This document shows, one piece after another, positions 34,633 through 44,332 of a stretch of 64,000 nt of DNA (position 1 is its first letter; each line of letters begins with the position of its first letter). The stretch comes from Archangium lipolyticum (GTDB taxonomy: Bacteria > Myxococcota > Myxococcia > Myxococcales > Myxococcaceae), in the NCBI RefSeq assembly GCF_024623785.1, contig NZ_JANKBZ010000005.1:124001-188000 (forward strand), read 5' to 3'. The notes under the pieces are model-generated. The model saw nothing but the letters and a program-made list of their open reading frames with translations. It was not told where the DNA came from and did no database searches. The position numbers and the translations under genes are program-made.

Positions 34633-37600
34633 ATGATGCGCATCGACTTCGACACCATACGACGCACCCTGCAGCGGCCGTGGAGCCGCAGGCTGGGACT
34701 TGCCGCAGGAGTGGTGGTGGCGGGGGGCGTGGGATTCCTGGCCCTGGAGAGCCGCTCGGGCACCGTGGCCATGCCGGAGCTGGCCGCCTGCTGCACGGGC
34801 GGCGTCACCATGGGCGATTCCATGATGAGCCCCGCGGTGGGGGCCGACAAGGACTTCTTCGAGATCCCCTCCAGCCCGCCCAGCGCCATCTTCCTGCTCG
34901 GCAACAACGACTCGATGCAGGACTTCCCGGACTTCCTGCCCGAGGTGAACGGAAACGCGGGTGCCGTCCCGACCCCTCCCGGCGTGGACAGGTCCGATGA
35001 GATCGGCGCCGATGGTCACGCGGGTCTCAACGTCGGCCTGGGCTGCACGGATCCGGCGCTGGTCACGGCGATGAGCTGGTTCAACAAGGACAGCTCCGAT
35101 CCGAAGCTCAATGGCTCCGTCCCCTACGACGCGGATGCCGACTTCAGCACCACCTCGCCCCAGTTCTTCAACCCGAACCTGTTCTACCAGTCCCGTGGCC
35201 GCCGCGTGTCGATGGTGGTGAACGAGGCCCCCGCCTCGCTCTCCTTCGACAACCGCACGACCAGCGGCTCCACGGACGCGGCGTCGGCCTGCTGGAACGC
35301 GCTGAACTGGAAGGACATCTATTACCTCAAGCCCGCCATCATGAACGAGTGCATCTCGTGTCTGACGACGAAGGGCTGGTGGCGTGGTCCGATCGTCACG
35401 CACCCGTTGGATCCCTACACCTACGGCATGAACGGCCCCGAGCGCGCGTTCGACGAGCCGCCGCTTCCGGTCGAGGCGTACCGCAAGTGGGTCCTCAGTG
35501 GCCGCGTGCTCAACGTGCGTCCGCCCAAGTTCGTGGTGGCGCGCAAGGTGCTGAAGCAGGTCATCGCCGGCGCGCCCAACGTGCGCATGGGCGTGGCCAC
35601 CTTCGGTCCGAACAATGGTTGGTACGACCCGCCCCAGATGCTCGAGCCGCTGCGGCCCAGCTGCGATCAGTCCTTCCCCGTCATCAACGAGGACCAGCTC
35701 GACCGGCCCAAGCTGATGAAGGCCGTCAACCAGACGATCTTCCGCAACAACGAGCGCTCCATCGGCGAGGCCCTCTTCGGCCTGGGCGCCTACTTCTCCT
35801 CGCAGCGCCAGGACGACAAGTGGCTCAACTGGTTCAAGCAGCCGCTCAACCCGGGCTGGGGCTGGCCGGGCTGCTGCAACGGCGGCACGTACGATGACAC
35901 CGTCTACACGGGTATGACGGAGGGTAAGTTCTGGGCCACCCAGAGCGACGAGTGGGTCAAGGGCGTGCAGACGTGGGAGACGCCGTGGGACGGCCGCAAG
36001 TCCGTGTGCTTCAGCTGCCAGGTCAACTCCGTCATCGTCCTGGCGGACGGCGCCCCGCTCTACGACAACTCGGTGCCCATCACCAAGATGATGGAGCTGC
36101 TGATCGCCAAGGGCGCCAAGCATCCGGATGGCACCCCCCTCACGTTCAATCCGGTCGACCCGGAGAACAACGGGAACGTGGGCGGAGTGAACTACTGCGA
36201 CCAGTTCTTCCACGCGGATGGCACCAAGGCCACGAAGCCGGACTGCGACTACAACGCGTACAACTGGCCGACGGGTCTGGGGGTGGGCAACAAGAACTTC
36301 ATGGATGACGTCGCCTTCTTCATGGCCAACATGGACCTGCGCGACGACCTGCCGGGCACGCAGTCGATGCGCACGTACACCATCGGCTACGGCGACTCGA
36401 GCCCCATGCTCCAGAGCATCGCGCTGGCCGGCAAGGGCAAGTTCTACACCGCCAAGAATCCCGATGATCTGCGCACGCACATCACTGACGCGCTCGGTGA
36501 CCTGAAGCAGCTGTCCACCGCGTTCGCCTCGGCCAACATCTCCGGCGTGCAGACGGGCGGCATGCAGTCGTCCGTGTACGTGCCCCGCTTCATCCCGCGC
36601 CGCGGTCAGCCGTACGAGGGCCACCTCTACCGCTTCTTCTACTTCAGCGAGTTCGCCCAGGGTTGCAGTGACGTCAATGCCAAGAGCACGGCGGGCGATC
36701 CGTTCGACCTCAACAACGACAAGGACTGCGACGACACCTTCTTCCTGGACAAGCCGGCGGGCTTCTCCGGTGGCGCCCCGACCATCTCCAGCTTCACGGT
36801 CGACAACATCGTCCAGGAGAACGTGGAGGGCACCTGGGTCAAGGTCAACACGGCCATGGTGAACTCGGACGGCAAGCTGGAGGGTGGCACCCCGGCGCAG
36901 CCCTTCTGGGACTTCGGTGAGACGGTCGGCAACCGCAGCGCGAACGAGGATTGCAACCGCGACGATCCGCTCAATCCGACGAGTGGTCGCTGCATCTTCA
37001 CGCTCATCGACAAGAACAACGACGGCAAGTACACCGACGCGGACAACCCGCCCGTCGAGTTCGCGGTCAAGAACGTCGACCAGCTCAAGAAGACCCTGCT
37101 GTCGGGCGGTGACTCCTTCTGCGTCACGCTCTACGCCAAGCAGAACAAGGGCGAGTGGAAGGGGACCGAGGCGGACCAGAAGTACTGCGCCACCCAGCTC
37201 ATCCGCTACGTGCGCGGTATGAACGTCTTCGATCTGAAGGCCGGCAATGATCTCCCGAAGATCACCCTCATGGAGACGTGCCTGGATGGTTCCGGCGAGA
37301 ACTGCCCGGTCGCCAGGACGGAGCGCCCGTGCGCGGACAACCCGAACAAGTCCTGCAAGCTGGCGGACATCTTCCACTCCACGCCCGTGACGGTGGAGCC
37401 GCCCGCCGAGCCCTTCCTGTGCACCCTGGGCTTGAGCGGCCAGTGCGTGTCCACGCTCTACGAGGACTTCTCCACCTCCATCAGCAACGAGCCGCGGTGC
37501 GCGACGGGCAGTCCCAAGCCCTGCTACATGCCCACGCCCATGTCTCCGGATCGCAGCTCGACGCTGAAGTACGGCGCGTATGACGAGTACCGGAAGAACA

Positions 37601-39762
37601 ACGAGAAGCGCGACCGCATCGCGCTGGTGGGCTCCAACGGCGGCATGCTCCACGCCATCCACGTGGGCACGGTCCTCCCCAACAAGGAAAAGAACGGCGC
37701 CCTGGACGACATCTACGACATCGGCACCGGCCAGGAGATGTGGGCCTTCATCCCGCCGGACCTGATGCCCAAGCTGGGCCTGCTGGTGAACGGCCACGAC
37801 TACTTCGTGGACGGCACGCCCATGGTGCGTGACATCTGGGCGGACGGCCTGGTGGGTGCCAAGGACGGCATCAAGCAGACGGCGGAGTTCCGCACCCTCG
37901 CCGTCATCACCGAGCGCGGTGGTGGTCAGCGCTACGTGGGCCTGGACGTGACGGATCCGCGCGAGATGCTGAAGGTGGACGGCAAGCCCTTCCGCTGGAT
38001 GTTCCCCAACGCGTGCGACCCCGTGTCGTCCTCCATGGGTCAGTCCTGGTCCAACTTCGCGCCCAAGCCGCCGCCCATCGGGCCGGTGCGCCTCGAGGCC
38101 CTCACCGGTCCCACGCCCAACACCACCCGTGGCTGGGAGGAGCGGTGGATCACCGTGCTCAACGGTGGCTACAGCCCGGACCTCTCGCGCGGCCGCGGCG
38201 TGTACATGGTGGACGCCTGGACGGGTGAGACGCTGTGGTCCGCCGAGGCCCACCCCACCAACAACGGCTCCACCACGCCCTACCAGGCCGTGCTCAACCA
38301 CATGCAGCCCGTGGTGGCCTCGGCGTCCCTGGTGGACATCGGCAAGGCGGAGAACGTGCAGTACGACCTGGACGGCTTCTTCGACACGATGGTCGTCGGC
38401 GACATGGGCGGCCAGGTGTGGACGTTCCGCTTCTGGGAGCCGGGCAAGCTGGACGGCACCGGCCGGGTGACGAACTGGTTCGGCTCGCGCTCGCTGGAGA
38501 TGGCGCGTGACGACGGCTCGTCCAACGGACCGCGCAACGCCTTCCAGAAGGCGCCCATCTTCCACGTGGCCTCCAACATCCTGCAGCCGGAGACGGGCTG
38601 GCTGCGCAGCTTCGTGGGTACGGGCGACCGCCAGCACATGCGCACCACGCCGGGCGCGGACTGCGGTCCGGACGACCTGCTGGCCTGCATCCGGCTCAAG
38701 TGCGACGTGAGGGCCGAGTTCTCCGGCGACGTCAACGGCAGGCGGCGCACCAACATCCTGCAGTACTCCGGTGGCCAGCTGGTGACCAACGATGAGAAGT
38801 GGAACGGCGCCGTGGAGGCGACGTGCGGCTCCTCGAAGATGGAGCTGACGAACCTCGACATCAGCTGCCCCGCCTCGTCGATCGGCAGCAGCACGTACGC
38901 GGCGACGACGAAGACCGAGTCCTCGTGCACCAAGTCCAGTGGCATGTGGACGTGCACCAAGGCCAACCTCAACACCAGCACGCACGGTGACCTGAAGCTG
39001 ACCGATAGCGACAAGGCCCTGGTGGTGGGCAACCGCTACTTCGGCTTCCACTCGTACGGCGGCGCGGTGCGCAAGTTCAACAGCGAGGCCACCGCGGTCG
39101 CGTTCGACGGCCTGCGCGTGACGGACACGCCTGGCTTCGACTGCGGCACGGGCAAGGTCTGCTCCCTGATGGACGTCACCATTCCGGACAGCGCCTACCA
39201 GGAGTTCACTGACTCCTCGGGCAACATCCTGCGCTACCTGCCCGTGGGCGAGCTGCTCAAGTCCACGACGAAGCGCGGTCTGACGGAGGGACCGGGCTGG
39301 TTCGTCAGGTACAACGGTCTGCAGGAGCGCACGGCGGCCGGTTCCACCGTGCTCGCGGGCGTCGTCTTCTGGCCCAGCTTCGCGCCGTCCGCGGGTGTCG
39401 GTGCCGCGGCCTGCTCGCTGTCTGGCATCGGTGACATGTCCTACTCGTGGCAGGCGGACGTCATCACCGGTCTGCCGGATCAGTCCGAGGGCTTCCGGGT
39501 GATGGATGACACGGGCAAGCTGCTCGGGTACCTGCCCAACAAGGCGCGTCCGACGTCGGCGCCCCCGACCGAGGCTCCGCCCATCATCTCGCTGTCGAAG
39601 ACGGGCGGCATCCGCTACGAGGTGGCGGTGACGAACCCGGGTGATGCGCCCAGGACCGAGAAGCTGCGCGACAAGAGCAACGTGACGCCGGACGTGTACT
39701 GGCTCGAGGTGCCGCGCAACCTGCACGAGTGCCGTCACGAGAACGCCGAGAACTGCGACTGA
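34633..39762 (+). CDS. pilY1: PilY1-type pilus tip adhesin (PilC beta-propeller)
   Basis: 1709 residues. An N-terminal basic stretch and a hydrophobic segment (about 22-42) act as the signal. The von Willebrand A-like region starts at AIFLLGNNDSMQDF, where the metal-site motif DxSxS is altered (Asn-Asn-Asp93-Ser-Met). Many Cys pairs follow. A seven-bladed PilC propeller occupies about 980-1450 (RIALVGSNGGMLHAIH, MWAFIPPDLMP, DGFFDTMVVGDMGGQVW). A calcium-loop-like motif DKNNDGKYTDAD begins at Asp793. Last gene of the operon, 9 bases after pilX. PilY1 is exposed at the pilus tip and supports pilus extension and adhesion. Confidence 0.93.
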   Translation: MMRIDFDTIRRTLQRPWSRRLGLAAGVVVAGGVGFLALESRSGTVAMPELAACCTGGVTMGDSMMSPAVGADKDFFEIPSSPPSAIFLLGNNDSMQDFPDFLPEVNGNAGAVPTPPGVDRSDEIGADGHAGLNVGLGCTDPALVTAMSWFNKDSSDPKLNGSVPYDADADFSTTSPQFFNPNLFYQSRGRRVSMVVNEAPASLSFDNRTTSGSTDAASACWNALNWKDIYYLKPAIMNECISCLTTKGWWRGPIVTHPLDPYTYGMNGPERAFDEPPLPVEAYRKWVLSGRVLNVRPPKFVVARKVLKQVIAGAPNVRMGVATFGPNNGWYDPPQMLEPLRPSCDQSFPVINEDQLDRPKLMKAVNQTIFRNNERSIGEALFGLGAYFSSQRQDDKWLNWFKQPLNPGWGWPGCCNGGTYDDTVYTGMTEGKFWATQSDEWVKGVQTWETPWDGRKSVCFSCQVNSVIVLADGAPLYDNSVPITKMMELLIAKGAKHPDGTPLTFNPVDPENNGNVGGVNYCDQFFHADGTKATKPDCDYNAYNWPTGLGVGNKNFMDDVAFFMANMDLRDDLPGTQSMRTYTIGYGDSSPMLQSIALAGKGKFYTAKNPDDLRTHITDALGDLKQLSTAFASANISGVQTGGMQSSVYVPRFIPRRGQPYEGHLYRFFYFSEFAQGCSDVNAKSTAGDPFDLNNDKDCDDTFFLDKPAGFSGGAPTISSFTVDNIVQENVEGTWVKVNTAMVNSDGKLEGGTPAQPFWDFGETVGNRSANEDCNRDDPLNPTSGRCIFTLIDKNNDGKYTDADNPPVEFAVKNVDQLKKTLLSGGDSFCVTLYAKQNKGEWKGTEADQKYCATQLIRYVRGMNVFDLKAGNDLPKITLMETCLDGSGENCPVARTERPCADNPNKSCKLADIFHSTPVTVEPPAEPFLCTLGLSGQCVSTLYEDFSTSISNEPRCATGSPKPCYMPTPMSPDRSSTLKYGAYDEYRKNNEKRDRIALVGSNGGMLHAIHVGTVLPNKEKNGALDDIYDIGTGQEMWAFIPPDLMPKLGLLVNGHDYFVDGTPMVRDIWADGLVGAKDGIKQTAEFRTLAVITERGGGQRYVGLDVTDPREMLKVDGKPFRWMFPNACDPVSSSMGQSWSNFAPKPPPIGPVRLEALTGPTPNTTRGWEERWITVLNGGYSPDLSRGRGVYMVDAWTGETLWSAEAHPTNNGSTTPYQAVLNHMQPVVASASLVDIGKAENVQYDLDGFFDTMVVGDMGGQVWTFRFWEPGKLDGTGRVTNWFGSRSLEMARDDGSSNGPRNAFQKAPIFHVASNILQPETGWLRSFVGTGDRQHMRTTPGADCGPDDLLACIRLKCDVRAEFSGDVNGRRRTNILQYSGGQLVTNDEKWNGAVEATCGSSKMELTNLDISCPASSIGSSTYAATTKTESSCTKSSGMWTCTKANLNTSTHGDLKLTDSDKALVVGNRYFGFHSYGGAVRKFNSEATAVAFDGLRVTDTPGFDCGTGKVCSLMDVTIPDSAYQEFTDSSGNILRYLPVGELLKSTTKRGLTEGPGWFVRYNGLQERTAAGSTVLAGVVFWPSFAPSAGVGAAACSLSGIGDMSYSWQADVITGLPDQSEGFRVMDDTGKLLGYLPNKARPTSAPPTEAPPIISLSKTGGIRYEVAVTNPGDAPRTEKLRDKSNVTPDVYWLEVPRNLHECRHENAENCD

Positions 39763-39780
39763 GTCCGGCGTGGTGGTGAG

Positions 39781-39848
39781 CCGGGCCTCCGACGAGGCCC
39801 GGTGAGCCCATCCCCTCTCCCCCCTGTGTGGGAGAGGGGATTTTCTTT
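39781..39848 (+). terminator. Rho-independent terminator of the pilin/PilY1 operon
   Basis: Two hairpins. The first is CCGGGCCTC/GAGGCCCGG at 39781-39802, a 9-bp perfect stem with a 4-base loop. The second is TCCCCTCTCCC (39811-39821) with GGGAGAGGGGA (39830-39840), an 11-bp perfect stem, followed directly by TTTTCTTTT. The second is a clear rho-independent terminator on the plus strand. Its stem resembles the dispersed repeat found at 46966 and 59721. Confidence 0.85.
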
Positions 39849-39884
39849 TGCGGGAAGGGGGGAGGCCCCGAGGGCCTCCGGGGC

Positions 39885-42488
39885 TCAGGGTCCGACGATG
39901 GCGAGCGCGCCGCGCTCGAAGTCGATGAGCTGGCGGGCCACCGTGCGCACGTCCTCGGCCGTCACCGCCGCCACGCGGTCCGCGTAGTGGAGGAAGTTCT
40001 CCAGGCCCAGGTCGTAGCACGCGTCCAGCGCGAGCATCGCCGCGCGCGCGCCGTTGCGCTGCAGGCCGATCTCATGGGTGCCGATGAGGTGCTGTTTGGC
40101 GCGGGCGAGCTCTGCCTCGGGGATGGGCTCGTCGCGCACGCGGGCCAGCTCCTCGCGGATGCCGGCGAGCGCGGCCTCCACCTTCTCGGGGCTGGTGCCC
40201 ATGTAGACGGCGAAGTAGCCGGGGTCCACGCCCTCCATGGAGAAGCTGCTGACGCTGTAGGCCATGGAGCGCTTGTCGCGCAGCTCCACGAAGAGGCGCC
40301 CGCCCTGGCCGCTCAACAGCGTGGAGAGCACCTCCAGCGCGTGCCGCCGGCCGTCGCCCACCCGCAGGCCCTGGAAGCCCAGTACGAGGTGCGTCTGCGC
40401 GCGCGCCAGCACCCGCTTGTCCGAGCGCGAGGACTCGGGGGGCGGCTCGAGCTGGATTCGTGGCGGAGGCACCGCACGGCCGCGGGACGTGCCAAAGGCC
40501 TCGTGCGCGAGGGCGAGCACCTCGTCCACCCTCACGTCGCCCACCACGCTCAGGATGAGCTGCGAGGGATCCATGTGCGCTGCGTGGTAGGCGCGCAGCG
40601 CGTCCGGCCCCAGCCTCTCCACCGAGGACTGCTCGCCGAGCGGAGACAGCCGGTACGGGTGCGAGCGGAAGAGGGTCCGGCCGAAGAGGTCGAACACCAG
40701 GCCACTGGGTTTGTCCTCGCGGGTGAGGATGTCCTGCAGCAGCAGGGCACGCTCACGCGTCACCTCGGCCTCGGGGAAGCTGGGGTTCAGGAGGCAGTCC
40801 GCGAAGAGACGGAAGGCCGCCTGGAAGTGGCGGGAGAGGAACTCGCCGCGCAGGCCCACCGAGTTGCGTCCGCCCTGGCCCGAGAGCGAGCCGGCGAAGC
40901 TGTCGATGAGGTGGGAGATCTCCTCCGCGTCGTGCGAGGGCGTGCCCCGGGTGATGCTGCGGCCGAGCAGCGTGGTGAGGCCGTTGGTCTCCGGCGTCTC
41001 GTAGCGCAGGCCGCCAGGGAAGGCGGCGCGCATGGCGAAGAGGGGGACGGCCCGCTCCTCGCGCACGAGGATGCGCGCTCCCGAGGGCAGCCGCTCCTGC
41101 ACCACCTTGCCCGGAGAGGCCGGCGAGGTGCGGCCCATGCGCGGCGCGGGCTCGGTGGCGGAGGCCCTGGGGGCCCGGCGCTCGGGCGGGGCGGCGGGCG
41201 TCTCGCGCGACACCCGGTCCAATATCTCCTCGGCCTGCTCCGCGCCGAAGGAAGCGCCCTGGGGCATCAGTCCGGTGACGATGGTCTGGTCGAAGCGCAG
41301 GTAGCGCTCGGCCACCTCGCGGATGCGCTCGGGGGTGAGCCGGGCGATGGCCTCGTAGTAGCGCGCCTCCGCCTCCAGGTCCCCCATGGAGGACTGGTAG
41401 TGGCCCATCTTGCGCGCCAGGCCCTGCACCGTCTCGCGCTGGTAGACGGACTCGGCCTCGATGAGGGCCTTCACGGTGGCCAGCTCGTCCGCGGGCACCA
41501 GGCCCGTGCGCATGGCGGCCAGCACCCGCACCGTCTCCTCGAGCGCCTGCGGCAGCTTCGCGGGTGGCAGCGTGAGGCTGGTGGCGAAGAGGCCCGGATC
41601 CCTCGGCGTGTAGGCGTACGCGTGGACGTCGTTGACGAGGCTGCGCTTGCGCTTCACCTCCAGCACCAGCCGCGAGGCGTCCCCCTGGCCGGCGAGCATG
41701 GCCAGTGCGTCCAGCGCGGGCACGTCCGGGTGGTCCGCCTGGGGAATGAGGAAGGCGAGGTTGAGGTAGGCCTCCTTCACCTCGTCCGGACGCAGCATCA
41801 CGCGGCGGCGGGCCACCTCGGGCTCGCGCGCACGGACCACGCCGCCCTCGTAGGGCCGGCCCCAGTCTCCGCCGAAGATGTCCTCCACCCACCGGCGCAG
41901 CTCCGCCTCGGTGAAGTCACCCGCGGCGGACAGCACCAGGTTCCGCGGGGTGTAGTGCCGCCGGTAGAACTCGAGCACCTTGTTCCGGTCGAAGCTGCGC
42001 ACGCTCTCCGCGGTGCCGATGACGGGGAGGCGGTAGGGGTGCATCTGGTAGGCGGTGGAGAAGAGATCCCTCGAGGCGCGCCGGGCCGGGGTGTCCTGGC
42101 TGCGTTTGATCTCCTCGCACACCACCTCGATTTCGCGCGCCAGCTCGTCGGCGTCGAAGGCGGAGGAGCGGATGGCGTCGCCGAGGATGTCCAGCCCCAT
42201 GCGGGCGAACTGGCTGGCGATGACGATGTGGTAGACCGTCTGGTCGAAGGACGTCCAGGCGTTGATCTCCCCGCCGTGGGCCTCCACGTCGCGGGCGATC
42301 TCCCCGGGGCCCCGGCGGGCGGTGCCCTTGAAGAGCATGTGCTCGTGCAGGTGCGCGAGCCCGGCCTGGTCGGGGCGCTCGTCGGCGCTGCCGGCCTTGA
42401 CCCACACCTGGAAGGCGGCCACCCGGGCCGCGTGCTGCTCCTCGAAGACGACGGTGAGTCCGTTGGGAAGTGTGTAGCGCTGAGCCAT
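39885..42488 (-). CDS. M16-family zinc metallopeptidase, two-domain (insulinase/pitrilysin type)
   Basis: 867 residues. The N-terminal half has the inverted zinc motif HxxEH at His46-Glu49-His50 (HLHEHMLFKG) and the downstream Glu in EIEVVCEEIKR about 77 residues later. VIGTAESVRSFDR and PRNLVLSAAGDF are typical. The C-terminal half is a second M16-fold domain without a complete HxxEH, as usual for a fused inactive subunit. No signal peptide is seen, so the enzyme is probably cytoplasmic unless exported by other means. ATG 42488 (MAQRYTLPNG) is used because the first strand begins there. Confidence 0.9.
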   Translation of the reverse strand: MAQRYTLPNGLTVVFEEQHAARVAAFQVWVKAGSADERPDQAGLAHLHEHMLFKGTARRGPGEIARDVEAHGGEINAWTSFDQTVYHIVIASQFARMGLDILGDAIRSSAFDADELAREIEVVCEEIKRSQDTPARRASRDLFSTAYQMHPYRLPVIGTAESVRSFDRNKVLEFYRRHYTPRNLVLSAAGDFTEAELRRWVEDIFGGDWGRPYEGGVVRAREPEVARRRVMLRPDEVKEAYLNLAFLIPQADHPDVPALDALAMLAGQGDASRLVLEVKRKRSLVNDVHAYAYTPRDPGLFATSLTLPPAKLPQALEETVRVLAAMRTGLVPADELATVKALIEAESVYQRETVQGLARKMGHYQSSMGDLEAEARYYEAIARLTPERIREVAERYLRFDQTIVTGLMPQGASFGAEQAEEILDRVSRETPAAPPERRAPRASATEPAPRMGRTSPASPGKVVQERLPSGARILVREERAVPLFAMRAAFPGGLRYETPETNGLTTLLGRSITRGTPSHDAEEISHLIDSFAGSLSGQGGRNSVGLRGEFLSRHFQAAFRLFADCLLNPSFPEAEVTRERALLLQDILTREDKPSGLVFDLFGRTLFRSHPYRLSPLGEQSSVERLGPDALRAYHAAHMDPSQLILSVVGDVRVDEVLALAHEAFGTSRGRAVPPPRIQLEPPPESSRSDKRVLARAQTHLVLGFQGLRVGDGRRHALEVLSTLLSGQGGRLFVELRDKRSMAYSVSSFSMEGVDPGYFAVYMGTSPEKVEAALAGIREELARVRDEPIPEAELARAKQHLIGTHEIGLQRNGARAAMLALDACYDLGLENFLHYADRVAAVTAEDVRTVARQLIDFERGALAIVGP

Positions 42489-42679
42489 GGAACGTCTGAA
42501 CCTGTCACCGGCAGTGGGGGTAGGCAAGACGAGCCGGAGCCCTTTCCGACCAGTCCCTAACGCCCGGGGTGTTTCACCGCGACCCTGTTGTGAGCCTGGA
42601 AACCAGCCGGGAGGGCGGGATGCGCGGGAGCCGCGGAGGCCGCTGGAGAAGAGGGCTCGCGGACGTTAACCTCGGCGGG

Positions 42680-44326
42680 ATGGGGTCGTCAGAGGAGATG
42701 GATCCGCTCGCGGAGCTGCGTGAAAGCCTGGTGGAGGAGGTGGCCGGGTCCTCGGACTCCACGGCCGCGCGTCCTCAGGCCCCGTCCGTGCCTCCTCCAT
42801 TGCCGCCGCGCAAGGCCTCGCCCGCCACCCCGGCCGCCTTCAGACCCGCCATGTCCCTGCCGTCCGTGCAGGGGACCTCTCGGAGCGCCGAGCCCCCGGC
42901 CGCCACGGCGCGTCCGGTGGGGACGGCGGACCCCTTCTCCGAGCCGCCCGAGCCGCGCATGCCCCTGGGCAGCGCGCCGGAGGAGAAGCTCGAGCACTTC
43001 CGCGCGGTGGTGAAGCAGAAGACGGAGACGCTGACCCGCGCCCGGGCCCTGTACGAGGAGCGCGAGGCCGAGCTCCAGGCCCTGCGCGTCTCCGAGGCCA
43101 CGCTGCGCAGGCAGCTGATGGAGGCGCGGGAGCAGCTCGCGGGGGTGAAGGAGCTGCCCGCGAAGCTGGAGCAGGCCTCGGCGGCGCTGGCTCGCGAGTC
43201 GGCGCGCACGGCGGCGGCCGAGGCGAAGGTGGCGGAGCTCGAGGGCGAGCTGCAGTTGGTGGAGGAGGACCGCAAGGACCTGTCGCGCTCGCTGGCCGAG
43301 GTGGAGGCGGAGCTGTCGCGCGTCACCAGCGAGCTGCAACACGAGCGGAGCTCGCGCGGCTCCATCGCCGAGGAGCTGGTGGGGGCGAAGGAGGCCCTGT
43401 CGCTGGCGCAGGACCGGGTGGCGGAGCTGGCCGCCGAGCGCGCCGAGATGCAGGGGGCGCTGGAGGCCGTCCGCGAGCAGTACCAGGCGAACCTGGCCGA
43501 GCTGGAGCGCACCGGCGAGGAGCTGCGGGAGCGGGAGCTCGCCGACGAGGAGCGGGCGGGCGGGGCGGAGCGGGTGGCCGAGCTGGAGGCGGAGGTCGCG
43601 TCGCTGAGGGAGGCCCTGGCGGCGAGCGAGGCCGAGGTGGTGCAGCTGCGCGACCGGATGGAGGCGGACGCGTCCGCGCTGGGCGAGGCGGCGGAGCAGG
43701 CCGAGACACAGGTGGCGGCGCTGCGGGCCGAGTTCGAGGCGGCGGAGGCGGATCGCAAGGATCTCTCCCGGTCGCTGGCGGACGTGGAGGCGGAGCTGGC
43801 GCGCGTGCAGGCCCAGGCGAAGGAGGAGGCGGAGTACACGGCGGCGGCCCAGTCCCGGGTGGTCGAGCTGGAGGCCGAGCTGAAGACGCTGGAATCGGAC
43901 CGGCAGGATCTCTCCCGGGCGCTGGCGGACGTGGAGGCGGAGCTGGGCCGGGCGCGGGAGCAGGCGGAGCAGCGGGACGCGAGCGAGGCGGAGGAGGAGC
44001 TGGAGGTGGAGGAGCTGGACGCCGAGCGCCGGGCCCAGGAGGCCGAGGAGCAGGTGCTGCGGTTGCGGCAGCGGGTGACGATGCTGGAGGGCGCGCTGGA
44101 GGCCTCGCGAGGCAAGAACCCGGCGCCGGAGGCGGAGGCCCTGGTACGCGAGTCGTCCGAGGCGACCGCCGGGCTGGTGGCCGAGCGCGATCAGCTCAAG
44201 GAGGACGTGGCGGCGATGAAGCGCAAGCTGATGGCGGCGGAGACGGCCCTGGAGACGGCGGCCAGCTACAAGATGAAGCTGGCGCGGTTGGAGGCGCAGC
44301 TCGCGCAACTGCGCGGGGCGAAGTAG
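42680..44326 (+). CDS. Long coiled-coil protein with internal repeats
   Basis: 548 residues. The first ~115 are Ser/Pro/Ala-rich and probably disordered. The rest (about 115-545) is a nearly continuous coiled coil: Glu/Ala/Leu/Arg heptads with almost no Pro or Gly. A DRKDLSRSLAEVEAELxR unit recurs three times (near 195, 355 and 415) with small changes (DLSRALADVEAEL), so the rod grew by repeat duplication. Start MGSSEEMD chosen over upstream ATGs, which give a basic tail lacking conserved features. It lies 6 bases before hemW and is probably co-transcribed. Function unknown. Confidence 0.75.
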   Translation: MGSSEEMDPLAELRESLVEEVAGSSDSTAARPQAPSVPPPLPPRKASPATPAAFRPAMSLPSVQGTSRSAEPPAATARPVGTADPFSEPPEPRMPLGSAPEEKLEHFRAVVKQKTETLTRARALYEEREAELQALRVSEATLRRQLMEAREQLAGVKELPAKLEQASAALARESARTAAAEAKVAELEGELQLVEEDRKDLSRSLAEVEAELSRVTSELQHERSSRGSIAEELVGAKEALSLAQDRVAELAAERAEMQGALEAVREQYQANLAELERTGEELRERELADEERAGGAERVAELEAEVASLREALAASEAEVVQLRDRMEADASALGEAAEQAETQVAALRAEFEAAEADRKDLSRSLADVEAELARVQAQAKEEAEYTAAAQSRVVELEAELKTLESDRQDLSRALADVEAELGRAREQAEQRDASEAEEELEVEELDAERRAQEAEEQVLRLRQRVTMLEGALEASRGKNPAPEAEALVRESSEATAGLVAERDQLKEDVAAMKRKLMAAETALETAASYKMKLARLEAQLAQLRGAK

Positions 44327-44332
44327 CGCGGA

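Noticed and set aside
34441-40020. 1859-codon open frame on the minus strand opposite the PilX-PilY1 genes
   Set aside because: Its Arg/Val/His/Gly-rich product lacks domains and mirrors the high-GC3 codon pattern of the real plus-strand genes.
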